A DNA stretch of 64,000 bases from JABSQH01 sp039177505. GTDB taxonomy: Bacteria; Actinomycetota; Acidimicrobiia; Acidimicrobiales; Ilumatobacteraceae. A model generated the notes under the pieces. That model saw only the letters and a list, made by a program, of their open reading frames with translations. It did no database searches and was not told where the DNA came from. The translations under genes were made by a program, and so were the position numbers. Shown piece by piece: positions 26,209-35,562 of the stretch. The number at the start of each line of letters is the position of its first letter. Positions within the stretch are counted from its first letter, which is position 1. The stretch spans positions 1 through 64,000 of the forward strand of contig JBCDFR010000021.1 of NCBI GenBank assembly GCA_039177505.1, written 5' to 3'.

Positions 26209-28379
26209 GCGGTGGGCTCCTCGTGGATTGCCGGCTCGTCGACGTGATGCTCGGCGTTTTCGTGCTGGCCGTTGCCGTTCACCGCAGGAGTGGACGCCAG
26301 CGCAGCGGTGTCCGATGGCCCGCCGGGTGCCTCGATGTGGGGGAGCGGTGCCGGTTCATCGCCGCGATCGGGCGCATCGCCCGGCACTCGTCCGGTGATC
26401 TGGGTGATGACGCGGTCGCGGAGCTGGATCACCAGGCCCGCGAGACCGCCGGGAACGATCAGCAGCACGATGAGCACGCCGATCGCCGACGACAGCAGGC
26501 GCCATTCTTCGGCGGTGATGAACCACGCGGTACCACGCAGATAGACCGCACCGAGTACGCCGCCGAACAGGGCGCCGAGGCCACCGACGACGGCCGCCGT
26601 GAACACTTGCAGGCTCTGCTGGACTCCGTAGCTACCGATGTCGAAGCTGCGGACCAAATGGACGTACAACCCTCCGGCGATTCCCGCTACGACACCGGAG
26701 ATGACGAACGCGGTGAGCTTGGCAGGCACCGGGCGCACCGCTACAGCCTGTGCCGCTCGCTCGTTCTCGCGCAGTGCCACGATGGCCCGACCGGTTCGGC
26801 TGGCGCGAATACCGCGCAGCGCAACGTACACGAGGACGCCGACGATGAGGCTGTACACGAAGTAGCGGGTGGGGGTGTCGACCGAGATGCGGCCAAAGAG
26901 CGGTGGCCGCTCCAGTCGCTCCTGCGGCACCCATTCGAAGAAGCGGTCGTTGAGCAGCCACGACGTGACGGCGAGCGCGAATACGAGCGTGGTGACGGCC
27001 AGATACAGCCCGCGCAGTCGAAGTGCCGGCAGTCCGACGATGAGCGCGGCAACGCCACCGGCCGCGCCACCCAGCAGGATCGACAACGACAGGTCGACGT
27101 TCCAGGTCAGCGTTAGTTTTCCGCTGACCGCCGCGCCAACACCGACGAACGCCATCTGACCGAGTGAGATCTGTCCTGCCCACCCGGTGAGTACCACGAG
27201 TGACAACCCGACGATGGCGAACGCCGCGACGGCTGACGCCTTGATGATCTGATCGGCGCGCATCGTCAACGGAATCGCTGCGCATCCGGCCACGATGAGC
27301 AGCGCCACCGTGGCCCGCATCGCCCGCACGGCTGGGAGGCGATTTGTCGTTGCGTCGAGCGGTCGTACTTCGTCGGTCAGCGCCCACGACGATCCGTCCT
27401 CGTCGGCGCGTGACGCCGAGCGACGTTGGGCGAGCAATGCGATGAGCACGAATCCACCGACGATCGGTGTGACCAGTAGTGGACTCGATGCGTTCCACGA
27501 CACGCCGTATTCGAGAAGACCGAGCGCGACTGCCGTGGCGGCCACGACCGGCAGATTGCGCAGTCGACCGATGACCAATGCCGAGAGTGCCAGTACTAAC
27601 GAGGTGACATCGAGCGCGGAGCCAAGTGGGACACCGAGGATTCCGGCGCGCAGGAACAGTGCGAGAAATGACAGCCCGGCGGCGAGTGCCCAGACCAGCG
27701 TCGAGAGCCAGCCGACCGGTATGCCGAGCAGGCGGGCACGCTCGGCGCGCTCTGCCGACGCACGCACCGCAGTGCCGAGACGTGTTCCGCCGAGGAACCA
27801 TGCGACCGCGACCATCGCCACCGGTGCCACGGCCAGTGCGATCAGGTCGTTGGCGTTGAGGATGAAAGTGCCGATGGTCAGCTTCCAGTCGACCGGCGGC
27901 GGAATGCGCTGCGATGCCGCGTTCTCGCCCCACATCCGTGGCACGAGTACGGCGAGCACCGCCAACAACTGGGTGATGCCGATCGTGGCGACGGTGAGTA
28001 CGAGCCGTGAGGCGTGTCGGAATCGTCGAATGAAGGCCAGCTCGACAACGACCCCCAGGGCCAAGGCGGCGGCGAGTCCGACGCCGAATCCGAAGAGGTA
28101 CGGCAGGCCGGAGAACACGATCAGGCCGACGGCGAGCGACGTCGGCACGAATCCCAGGTCGGCCTGGGCAAAGTTGATCACTCGATTGGCGCGGTACACC
28201 AAGGCCATCCCGACGGCGAGCAGGGCGATCAACAGGCCGAGGACGATGCCGCGCACCCAGGCGCCGGCGGGCATTCCGAACCAGATCAACTGGACGGCGA
28301 CCAGCGCAACGGCAGCCAGGTATGGCTCTACACGCCGCCATGCAGCCGGCCCAGCGGTCCCCCCAATCGACACCCCCAT
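26205..28379 (-). CDS. LivH-LivM fused permease of a branched-chain-type ABC importer
   Basis: 724 residues from ATG 28379. The N-terminal half (about 1-300) is LivH-like: VYRANRVINFAQADLG is its signature, with about eight membrane helices. The C-terminal half (about 345-665) is LivM-like: LTGWAGQISLGQMAFVGVGA, LRLRGLYLAVTTLVFALAV, GRAIVALRENERAAQAV (the coupling loop) and GGLGALFGGVLGAVYLRG. A hydrophilic tail rich in Pro/Glu/His follows. It is the first gene of the three-gene operon and overlaps the next by 4 nt. Confidence 0.93.
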   Translation of the reverse strand: MGVSIGGTAGPAAWRRVEPYLAAVALVAVQLIWFGMPAGAWVRGIVLGLLIALLAVGMALVYRANRVINFAQADLGFVPTSLAVGLIVFSGLPYLFGFGVGLAAALALGVVVELAFIRRFRHASRLVLTVATIGITQLLAVLAVLVPRMWGENAASQRIPPPVDWKLTIGTFILNANDLIALAVAPVAMVAVAWFLGGTRLGTAVRASAERAERARLLGIPVGWLSTLVWALAAGLSFLALFLRAGILGVPLGSALDVTSLVLALSALVIGRLRNLPVVAATAVALGLLEYGVSWNASSPLLVTPIVGGFVLIALLAQRRSASRADEDGSSWALTDEVRPLDATTNRLPAVRAMRATVALLIVAGCAAIPLTMRADQIIKASAVAAFAIVGLSLVVLTGWAGQISLGQMAFVGVGAAVSGKLTLTWNVDLSLSILLGGAAGGVAALIVGLPALRLRGLYLAVTTLVFALAVTSWLLNDRFFEWVPQERLERPPLFGRISVDTPTRYFVYSLIVGVLVYVALRGIRASRTGRAIVALRENERAAQAVAVRPVPAKLTAFVISGVVAGIAGGLYVHLVRSFDIGSYGVQQSLQVFTAAVVGGLGALFGGVLGAVYLRGTAWFITAEEWRLLSSAIGVLIVLLIVPGGLAGLVIQLRDRVITQITGRVPGDAPDRGDEPAPLPHIEAPGGPSDTAALASTPAVNGNGQHENAEHHVDEPAIHEEPTA

Positions 28380-28624
28380 GTCGGATTCGAACCTAGTGCA
28401 GCGTCGTTGGGTCAAGCGGTGTCAGAGCACTGCCACGGCATCTGGACGGTCGTTCTCCGCGTGCGCTCGCCGACGATGGAACGGACCGTGGAGCACATCT
28501 CGCTGACTGATCATCGGTGCGTCGTTGGTGCAATGACCAATGCGGATGCGCGCTCATCTCCGTCTCAGCTGGAGTTTGGATTCGGCCAAGGTCGAGCACA
28601 GGCACCCATCCCTAGCGTCGGGCC

Positions 28625-28849
28625 ATGGAATTCTTCCTCCAGCTCGCCGTGACCGCCGCGTTCGTGTTCGGGATCATCATTGTTGCGGGGCTGTGTGCGT
28701 TGTTCATTCTGCTGCCCAATCCTGGGACCGCCGACCGAGTCTCGATTGCCAACGAAGGCAAGCGAGACCCAAAGGATGCCTCTGCGATGCGCCGCGACGA
28801 TCCCCGGCGCGACCTCGTGGACACCACCGGTTGGTTTCACCAGATCTAG
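28625..28849 (+). CDS. Small single-pass membrane protein
   Basis: 74 residues: MEFFLQLAVTAAFVFGIIII-like N-terminal membrane helix (about 5-30), then a hydrophilic, Asp/Arg-rich tail ending WFHQI. No family recognised. No strong ribosome site is visible before the ATG. The 245-bp region upstream, back to the permease start, holds no other ORF I can support and presumably contains the divergent promoters. Confidence 0.5.
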   Translation: MEFFLQLAVTAAFVFGIIIVAGLCALFILLPNPGTADRVSIANEGKRDPKDASAMRRDDPRRDLVDTTGWFHQI

Positions 28850-29010
28850 CTGCCGTGCGCGTCCTTTCGAAGGACCGAATTCTCGCTGAGGACTGCAGGG
28901 CATCGAGATGACCGGTCGTCGTGGGAATCTGGGCGCGATCTCCTGCGTGTGCCGCGACGTCGGCGAGTACCTCAGCTGGTGGCGCGGGTCGCCGCGTACA
29001 CTCGCTGGTG

Positions 29011-30114
29011 ATGTCTAGTTCGTTCGGGAGCATCTTTCGAGTCACAACGTTTGGTGAGTCTCACGGCGGCGGTGTCGGGGTGGTAGTCGATGGGTGTCCG
29101 CCGCGACTTGCGCTGTCGGTCGACGATCTCCAGGTGGATCTCGACCGCCGCCGGCCCGGACAGAGCAGGCTCGTGACCCAGCGCGACGAAGCTGACCGCG
29201 CCGAGATTCTGTCTGGGGTGTTCGAGGGCTTCACGACGGGGACCCCGCTGGCGATCCTGGTACGCAACAAGGACCACAACAGCGGCGCGTACGACCATCT
29301 CAAGGACGTCTACCGCCCCTCGCATGCCGACTTCACCTACGACGCCAAGTACGGCTTTCGGAACTGGGCGGGCGGCGGGCGATCCAGTGCGCGCGAGACC
29401 GTCGGCCGAGTGGCCGCTGCAGCGATCGCCCGGACGCTTCTACGCACGGTCGCAGACATCGAGGTGTTGGCATGGGTCGATCAGGTCAGCGACATCAACG
29501 CGTCAGTCGACGCGGACGAGGTGACGCTCGAGGCGATCGAAGCGGACCCGACCCGCTGCCCTGATCCACCGGCGGCGGCCCAGATGACCACTGCTATCGA
29601 AGAGGCTCGCCGTGACGGCAACTCGTTGGGCGGCGTCGTCTCCTGCGTCGCCCGGAATGTGCCACCCGGGCTCGGTGCGCCGGTGTTCGACAAGCTCGAC
29701 GCCTCGCTGGCCGGCGGCCTGATGTCGTTGCCGGCGGCCAAGGGTGTCGAGATTGGGAGCGGCTTCGCGGGCACCCGCATGACCGGGCTGTCTCACAACG
29801 ACCCGTTCGAACCCGGCGATGACGGTCCCCGGACGTCGTCGAACCGGTCCGGCGGTATCCAAGGCGGTATCTCCAACGGGGCCGACGTCACCTGTCGGGT
29901 AGCGTTCAAGCCGACCGGGACGATCGCCAGCGAGCAGAAGACGGTGACGCGCGACGGGGATCCCACAACACTTGCGGCACGAGGCCGCCATGATCCGTGT
30001 GTCCTTCCTCGCGCCGTTCCGATGGTCGAGGCAATGGTGCTGCTCTCACTCGCCGACCATTGGCTCCGCCAACGCGCCGTCGACGTCCTGCCGCCCCTTG
30101 ACCACCGTCCGTAA
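29011..30114 (+). CDS. aroC: Chorismate synthase
   Basis: 367 residues. Final step of the shikimate pathway (EPSP to chorismate, needing reduced FMN). It starts SSFGSIFRVTTFGESHGGGV, with the signature GESHG; further motifs are GRSSARETVGRVAAAAIAR, RPSHADFTYDAKYG and the C-terminal RHDPCVLPRAVPMVEAM. The ATG at 29011 was chosen because the family begins here; a GTG sits one codon earlier. trpD (60,177), in the pathway using its product, lies elsewhere in the window, not linked. Confidence 0.97.
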   Translation: MSSSFGSIFRVTTFGESHGGGVGVVVDGCPPRLALSVDDLQVDLDRRRPGQSRLVTQRDEADRAEILSGVFEGFTTGTPLAILVRNKDHNSGAYDHLKDVYRPSHADFTYDAKYGFRNWAGGGRSSARETVGRVAAAAIARTLLRTVADIEVLAWVDQVSDINASVDADEVTLEAIEADPTRCPDPPAAAQMTTAIEEARRDGNSLGGVVSCVARNVPPGLGAPVFDKLDASLAGGLMSLPAAKGVEIGSGFAGTRMTGLSHNDPFEPGDDGPRTSSNRSGGIQGGISNGADVTCRVAFKPTGTIASEQKTVTRDGDPTTLAARGRHDPCVLPRAVPMVEAMVLLSLADHWLRQRAVDVLPPLDHRP

Positions 30115-30184
30115 CGCAGCCGACTGCGCGCCGTGAACAGACACGGCCGGCCTAGATCGACGCGCGGTGAACGTCTACGGGTCT

Positions 30185-30376
30185 CTACATCGCCCCGATT
30201 ATCGACAGGTAGCCACGGCCGATGCCGCCGAGGATGAGGGCGAGTTCGTCGTCGGTGAGTTCGTCGTGGGCGACGCCGACATCGTCAAGCACGTCGCGAT
30301 GTGCAACAGCGAGCCGTTGGCGCAGCTTGGCGTCAGTGTTGAGACGCTCGAAGAAATCCTCGGCTTGGGATGTCAT
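30185..30376 (-). CDS. Small Nif11-leader-like peptide with terminal Gly-Gly
   Basis: 63 codons from ATG 30376. The helical segment SQAEDFFERLNTDAKLRQRL and the Asp/Glu-rich DELTDDELALILGG resemble the Nif11-type leader peptides of ribosomal peptide precursors, where the double glycine marks the cleavage site. Twelve residues (IGRGYLSIIGAM) follow the Gly-Gly and would be the core. No Cys, Ser or Thr-rich core and no modification enzyme or peptidase transporter is near, so a RiPP role is speculative; it could be an unrelated small protein. The MFS gene ends 111 bp upstream. Confidence 0.5.
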   Translation of the reverse strand: MTSQAEDFFERLNTDAKLRQRLAVAHRDVLDDVGVAHDELTDDELALILGGIGRGYLSIIGAM

Positions 30377-30486
30377 GCTCGTCGACGATATCGCGCCCGG
30401 CACCACCGACGACTGCAGGCACCGTGGCTACCAGCCTCGGTTCGAGCCCGGACCGACGATGTGCCGGTGCCGGCACCGATGCTCGG

Positions 30487-31683
30487 TCAGAGCTGCGAGG
30501 CGTTCACCCGGCGCCATCGAGGTGCGACCGCGAGGTGGAGGACGACGAGGCCGGCGAGCGCCATGCCGGTCGCGATCAAGAAGGCTTCCCGATAGCTGGC
30601 TCCGAGGAGGATCAGACCGATCGTCGGTCCGACAATCGCGTTCGCCACGTCGAAGAAGCCGGTGAATGTAGCCATCGCTGAGCCGCGCTCATTGGCCGGG
30701 ACCGCCTCGACGGTGATCGCAATGAGCGAGGGTGACTGCAGCGACAGTCCCATCGCCAGCACGGCCGCCGCCGCGAAGAGCCCTGCCGGTTCGGGCCACA
30801 GGGCCGCAATCAGTGCACCAAGCGCGGTGAGGAGCAGGGCGCCCGTACTCGCACGGATCGGTCCGACAACGTCGGGTACCCAACCGAGCGTGAGGCGCAC
30901 CAGAGCGACGGTGAACGAGGCGACAAAGAACACCAGGCCGACATTCGACAGCCCGACCTCGCGGGCATAGAGCGGGGCGAACACCAAGAAGCCGTTGAAC
31001 GAGAAGATCCCGAGGAGCGACACCACGCCGGGGGCGAGCGCGTGGCGATTGACCAGCGGTGATGGCCGGGCGAAGTGGTCAGGTGGTCGGTAGCTGAGAA
31101 ACGCGGTGAACACGCCCGCCACCGTGATCATCGCTGCGGTGATCACCCAGATCGTGTCGTAGGTGAAGCGATCGCTCAGGCCCACGGCGATGACCGGTCC
31201 GATACCGGTGCCGACGTGCACGGCCACGAGGATGTAGCTCGCTGCCCGGCTGCGGCGGTCGACCGGCGCGAGCTCGATCGACAACGTCGTCGCGCCAGTG
31301 AAGAAGGCGGCTTGGCCTGCGCCGTACAGCAGCCGCGTGGCCACGAGCGAGATGAGCGACGTCGTCAGTACGAGCAAGAGCGTTCCGCTCGCGGCGAGCA
31401 CTGCGCCGATCAGCATGATCAGCCGCGCGCCTTGACGGTCGGCGAGTCGGCCGAACCACACGCGGGTGACGATCGCTGAGAACGCCATCGAGCCGATCGC
31501 CAGGCCGGCGGCGGCCTCGCTCCCACCCAGATCGTCGACGACGTATTGCGGGAGCAACACGTTGAGCGAGCCGAACCCGAAGAAGAAGCACGAGGTGGCA
31601 ATTGCGAGGACGATGAACTCGCCGGTGATCAGGCGCGGTGGGCCGGACTCGGCCCCCAACGACGTGATCGGCGCGGTGGTCAC
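30487..31683 (-). CDS. Major facilitator superfamily transporter
   Basis: 398 residues with about 12 membrane helices. The MFS motif A is visible as VWFGRLADRQGARLIMLIG between helices 2 and 3, and a motif-C-like glycine run HVGTGIGPVIAVG in helix 5. Typical of drug/metabolite exporters of the DHA1/NNP-like type; the substrate cannot be read. No regulator is adjacent. It is divergent from the ThrE-type gene. Confidence 0.88.
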   Translation of the reverse strand: MTTAPITSLGAESGPPRLITGEFIVLAIATSCFFFGFGSLNVLLPQYVVDDLGGSEAAAGLAIGSMAFSAIVTRVWFGRLADRQGARLIMLIGAVLAASGTLLLVLTTSLISLVATRLLYGAGQAAFFTGATTLSIELAPVDRRSRAASYILVAVHVGTGIGPVIAVGLSDRFTYDTIWVITAAMITVAGVFTAFLSYRPPDHFARPSPLVNRHALAPGVVSLLGIFSFNGFLVFAPLYAREVGLSNVGLVFFVASFTVALVRLTLGWVPDVVGPIRASTGALLLTALGALIAALWPEPAGLFAAAAVLAMGLSLQSPSLIAITVEAVPANERGSAMATFTGFFDVANAIVGPTIGLILLGASYREAFLIATGMALAGLVVLHLAVAPRWRRVNASQL

Positions 31684-31827
31684 GCAGGTCGGGCGACGGC
31701 TGGGCCGGGGGGAGTCACGGTCGACGGTCTAGCGCATCGCGGGCAATTGCGCTCGACGTGGAATCCTCCTGGTCGAGGTGGCCGGGTGCACGGGCGTGCC
31801 GGTCGCTGGCGCGTACGGTGTTCGCCG

Positions 31828-33627
31828 ATGGCGAACCCGCGCCGACTTTCGCTTCGTGTGCTGTGGGCCGGGGCGATCTCGTGTTGCGCGGTCACGATCG
31901 CTGCGGTGGCGCCGGATGCCGTTGTCGCCGCCGCCCCGTCGCAGATGATCGATGCGGGTGTGGAGGAGTCGACGACCGGTACGGGCACGACGACGACATC
32001 GACGACCACATCGACGACGACACCTGCCTCGACGACGACCGCGGCTTCCGATACGACCACACCCGACACGGGCGCGGACACCGTGCCGGATACGACCGCC
32101 AGCGATGGTTCGCAGGCCAGTGACTCGACCGACACGATCGAGGTGACTGTCGCCAACAACTCGTCACAGCCGTCGGTATCGACGTCGGAGATCCCGACGG
32201 GCTCGATCGTGCTGGCGATCGCAGTGCTCGCCGTCGGCCTCGTGGTGCTGGCACGTTGGCGCGGCCGGGACCTGCTCGCTCTTGGTGCTCACTCCAGCGA
32301 CGGGCTTGCGGCCGCAACGCCCGGACCGACCGGGGACGCCGTCGACGCGGAAGCGGCCGGCGCGGTCGACACGGTCACGCTCGACTTCTTGCTCGAGCTC
32401 GGGGAAGGACTCATCGACGCCGGTGACGCCGTGCACAACGTGATCGGAACGCTGCAGGAGATCGCCAGGGTCAACGGCATCGCCGATCTCGGAGCGGTCG
32501 TGTTGCCGACCGCACTGATTCTCTCTGTTCCTGGCGATGACGACGTGACCACCGAGGTCAGCGTCGCCGGGACGACGAAGCTCAGGCTCGATCAGGTCGA
32601 GGCGCTGATCGACGTCGCGCAACGTGCCGAACAAGGTGAGCTGGGCCCGGGCGAAGGGCGCCGCATGTTGACGACGATCCGGGAGCGGCCGCCGACGTAC
32701 TCCCCGGCGGTGCAGGCCGCCGGTTCTGCGGTGGCCGCGGCTGGACTTGCACTCATTCTTCGCGGCGGTTGGCCTGAGGTGCCGATCGCCGCCGCGCTCG
32801 GCGCGATGGTTGGGCTGCTGAATCGGTTGACCGTGGGGCGCCGCTACTTGTACCGGCCGTTCTGGCCGTTGTTGGCCTCGTTCGTGGCGTCGACGATCAC
32901 GTTCGCCTCGTTGCGGGCGACCGATCTTGTGCCATTCCCGACGCTGATTGCGCCGCTGATCACCTTCCTGCCGGGGGCGCTCCTCACGATCGCCGTGCTC
33001 GAGCTGGCCACAGGGCAGATCATCGCGGGCGCGTCTCGTCTGGCCGCTGGCGCCTTTCAGTTGGTGCTGTTGGCAGTCGGCATCGTCGCGGGCGCGCGTC
33101 TTGTCGGCGTTCCCCCGGATTCTGTGGGAAGCGAGCTCGGTGGGCCGGTTGCGGTGGCCGGGCCTTGGGTCGGCGTTGCGGTGTTTGGTGTGGGCGTGAG
33201 CTGGTTCCAGGGTCTCCGCCGGACGTCGTGGGTGTGGATCGTGGTGGTGTTGTATGCCGCGTACTCGGGGCAGGTCATCGGGGGGCTGTTCTTCGGCGGG
33301 GAGCTGTCGTCGTTCTTCGGCGCGGCAGCGATGACGCCGATCGCGGTGCTGCTGGCGCGTCTCAGACTCGGCCCGCCCACACTCGTGACGTTCCTCCCGG
33401 CGTTCTGGATGCTGGTGCCCGGCGCGCTGGGACTCGAAGGCGTGACGCGGATCATCGGCGACGAGCAGATCATCGGCACGACACCGTTGACGACCGCCGT
33501 GACGTCGATGGTGGGTATTGCGTTGGGCATTCTCCTCGGGCTTGCCCTCGCTGCGCCCGACCCGTCGCGGCCGTGGACTGCCAGCCAACGCCCGAACATC
33601 CCGTGGCGACGGGGCAGATCGGCGTAG
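31828..33627 (+). CDS. ThrE-type threonine/serine exporter family protein
   Basis: 599 residues from ATG 31828. A secretion-like N-terminus (RVLWAGAISCCAVTIAAVAP) and a Thr-rich, low-complexity stretch (TTTTSTTTSTTTPASTTTAA) precede one membrane helix, then the ThrE fold: the soluble segment DTVTLDFLLELGEGLIDAGD and the ten-helix membrane part (ending GALGLEGVTRIIGDEQIIG). Corynebacterium ThrE exports threonine; this protein has the same N- and C-terminal halves in one chain. The long Thr-rich leader is unusual for the family. Confidence 0.85.
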   Translation: MANPRRLSLRVLWAGAISCCAVTIAAVAPDAVVAAAPSQMIDAGVEESTTGTGTTTTSTTTSTTTPASTTTAASDTTTPDTGADTVPDTTASDGSQASDSTDTIEVTVANNSSQPSVSTSEIPTGSIVLAIAVLAVGLVVLARWRGRDLLALGAHSSDGLAAATPGPTGDAVDAEAAGAVDTVTLDFLLELGEGLIDAGDAVHNVIGTLQEIARVNGIADLGAVVLPTALILSVPGDDDVTTEVSVAGTTKLRLDQVEALIDVAQRAEQGELGPGEGRRMLTTIRERPPTYSPAVQAAGSAVAAAGLALILRGGWPEVPIAAALGAMVGLLNRLTVGRRYLYRPFWPLLASFVASTITFASLRATDLVPFPTLIAPLITFLPGALLTIAVLELATGQIIAGASRLAAGAFQLVLLAVGIVAGARLVGVPPDSVGSELGGPVAVAGPWVGVAVFGVGVSWFQGLRRTSWVWIVVVLYAAYSGQVIGGLFFGGELSSFFGAAAMTPIAVLLARLRLGPPTLVTFLPAFWMLVPGALGLEGVTRIIGDEQIIGTTPLTTAVTSMVGIALGILLGLALAAPDPSRPWTASQRPNIPWRRGRSA

Positions 33628-33644
33628 CCCCGTCGTCGACGCGT

Positions 33645-34529
33645 TTACGAGTCGATGGTCGCCAGCCACGAGGCGAGTGCTTCGCCGATCTCGTGGGGAC
33701 TGTCCTCCTGGATGAAGTGCGAACCCTTCACGGTCACCTCGGTCAGGTTCGCCCAGGTGCGCACCCACTCGCGTTGTGGGCCCGTCAGGATCGCGCCCGG
33801 GTCGGCATTGACGAAGAGCTTCGGCAACTCAGCACTCGGTAGCCAGTCGGCGTAGGCCTGCACGATCTCGGTCACGTCGGCCGGTTCGCCCTCGATCGGA
33901 ATCTGACGCGGCCAGGTCAACGTCGGACGTCGATGCTGCGGTTCGACGAACGGTCGGCGGTACTCGTCGTGTTCTTCGGCCGACAGCGGACGCAAGATCG
34001 ACCCCGGGAGCACCGCCTCGACAAAGAGGTTCTTGTCGATGACCATGTCGTCGCCGGCTTCCGAGCGGAACCCTTGAAAGATGGCGGTGGCGGCCTCGGG
34101 CCACTCGTCCCAGGTGACGGGTCGAACAATGGCTTCCATGAACGCGATGCCGGCGACACGGTCGCGGTGTCGATTGGCCCAGTCGAAGCCGAGTGCCGAA
34201 CCCCAGTCGTGGATGACGAACACGATGTCGTCGCCTAGGTCGAGTTGGTCGAGGAGGCCGTCGAGATACTCGCGGTGTTCGACGAACCGGTAGGAGTCCG
34301 GTCCCGTGTCGTCGAGCTTGTCCGAGTCGCCCTGGCCGATCAGGTCGGGGGCGACGCATCGGGCGGCCCCGGACACATGCGGGATGATGTTGCGCCACAG
34401 GTACGACGAGGTCGGGTTGCCGTGGAGGAACACGACCGAGCGTCCCGAGCCCTGCTCGTGGTACGCCATCTGCTTGCCGTTGACGGTGGCGTACTGCTTG
34501 GTGAGGGGAGTGGTGTCGAGATCGGACAT
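33645..34529 (-). CDS. dhaA: Haloalkane dehalogenase (HLD-II, DhaA/LinB type)
   Basis: 294 residues. Hydrolyses haloalkanes to alcohols and halide. Nucleophile Asp in VIHDWGSALGFDWANRH with the halide-binding Trp next to it; halide-binding Asn in FLHGNPTSSYLWRN; catalytic Glu in GIAFMEAIVRP and His in KGSHFIQEDSP. The acid after strand beta-6 (Glu) marks subfamily HLD-II. It is divergent from a TetR gene across alternating CGCTAC/GTAGCG half-sites, so substrate-induced expression is likely. Confidence 0.93.
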   Translation of the reverse strand: MSDLDTTPLTKQYATVNGKQMAYHEQGSGRSVVFLHGNPTSSYLWRNIIPHVSGAARCVAPDLIGQGDSDKLDDTGPDSYRFVEHREYLDGLLDQLDLGDDIVFVIHDWGSALGFDWANRHRDRVAGIAFMEAIVRPVTWDEWPEAATAIFQGFRSEAGDDMVIDKNLFVEAVLPGSILRPLSAEEHDEYRRPFVEPQHRRPTLTWPRQIPIEGEPADVTEIVQAYADWLPSAELPKLFVNADPGAILTGPQREWVRTWANLTEVTVKGSHFIQEDSPHEIGEALASWLATIDS

Positions 34530-34531
34530 GG

Positions 34532-34556
34532 CGCTACATTAAGTAGCGAACGTTAC
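34532..34556. promoter_or_regulatory. Operator array between dhaA and its TetR regulator
   Basis: Three alternating half-sites: CGCTAC (34532-34537), ATTAA, GTAGCG (34543-34548), AA, CGTTAC (34551-34556). The first two form a perfect inverted repeat with 5-bp spacer; the last two form an imperfect one (one mismatch). The block starts 3 bp upstream of the dhaA start codon and 43 bp from the tetR start. Confidence 0.7.
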
Positions 34557-34598
34557 CTTTACAACCGCTGCTCACCGAACACACTGATCCGACAGGCC

Positions 34599-35198
34599 AT
34601 GGCACGACCTCCAAAATTCGGCGACGACGAGATTCTCGATCGGGCGATGACGATCTTGTGGGAGCGCGGATGGACCCAGACGTCGATCCGCGATCTCGAG
34701 CAGGCCCTCGAGATCAAGGCGCCGTCGATCTATCGCCGATTCGGCAGCAAGGAGGGGCTCGGTACGGCGGTGATCGACCACTACGTCGAGCACGTGGTGC
34801 AAGGGCGCGTCGATCGGTACCTCTCGGGAGAGGGCGATCCGATCGACAACCTCACGAGGTTTCTCGACAGTTCGGTCAGGAGTTCGGGCGACAACGGTCG
34901 CCTGTGGGGTTGTCTGCTCACGACCACCGCCGTCGATCTGGGTGGCGAAGACAGCGCATTGTTCGAGGCCCGTCAACGCGGTTACGCGGTGATCGAAGAG
35001 GGGCTTCGTGGCGAAGTGTGGCGTGCCGCCGAACTCGGCCAAATCGCTCCCGGGGTGATGCCGGGCGACGCAACGGCGACGCTCGCACTGGCGATGCAAG
35101 GGCTGATGGCGCTCGCTCGAGGCGGCGCGCCGTCAACGGAACTTCGCCGTCGCGCACGCGCCGCCGTATCGACGATTGCGTCGCCTACCGAGGCGTAG
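34599..35198 (+). CDS. TetR-family regulator, likely dehalogenase repressor
   Basis: 199 residues from ATG 34599. The HTH reads FGDDEILDRAMTILWERGWT then IRDLEQALEIKAPSIYRRFG, and the C-terminal domain has GCLLTTTAVDLGGEDSALFE, as in the TetR group with AcuR/YcdC-like ligand domains. It is divergent from dhaA with operators between, the usual arrangement of local repressors. The ligand is presumably a halogenated compound or alcohol (inference). Confidence 0.9.
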   Translation: MARPPKFGDDEILDRAMTILWERGWTQTSIRDLEQALEIKAPSIYRRFGSKEGLGTAVIDHYVEHVVQGRVDRYLSGEGDPIDNLTRFLDSSVRSSGDNGRLWGCLLTTTAVDLGGEDSALFEARQRGYAVIEEGLRGEVWRAAELGQIAPGVMPGDATATLALAMQGLMALARGGAPSTELRRRARAAVSTIASPTEA

Positions 35199-35539
35199 TT
35201 GGGCGCATCCGAGCGTCGTCTCAGCGGCGTCCAGGTGCTCGTGATACCGCCGAAGTCGATGAACGCCTCGTCGGTGTGTCCGGCGGCGAGTTGAACGAAC
35301 CGGGTATCGCGTGTGGCAGCGTGACCGCGCCGTCGGTGTCCGGCCGCTACGACAACGCTGCCAACGGATCCTGGTCGTCGCTCTCTGGCGGGACGGGCGT
35401 GATCTGCAGCAGCGCCGTCGTGTGCGGTACCGGCCACAACCTGGAGCCGCTCCAACAAACCGGACTCCTCGGACCGGTGCCCACACGCTGGTACAGGTCC
35501 GAGGACACGCTGTGCCGGTCCCACGTACTTGGGGCTGGC
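35199..35539. other. Gene-poor gap between the TetR gene and the island's left junction
   Basis: 341 bp with no gene I can support. Several ORFs cross it on both strands (for example a minus-strand frame ending 35,347 with a plausible SDDQDPLAALS tail), but none shows a recognised domain, start site or neighbour. Before integration this DNA lay immediately downstream of the rnpB gene. Confidence 0.6.
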
Positions 35540-35562
35540 GGTGAGGGGGCCTGTAAGCGGGA
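35540..35562. repeat. Left attachment site (displaced rnpB 3' end)
   Basis: 23-bp sequence GGTGAGGGGGCCTGTAAGCG+GGA, identical to 50262-50284; the flanking base upstream differs (C versus T) but the three before it (TGG) match. The half GGTGAGGGGGCC is the 3' strand of rnpB helix P1. It marks the end of the integrated element. Confidence 0.9.

Noticed and set aside
35540..35562. Left repeat considered as a second rnpB or RNA gene
   Set aside because: Only the last 23 bp match; no RNase P core is present to the left, so it is a displaced 3' end.
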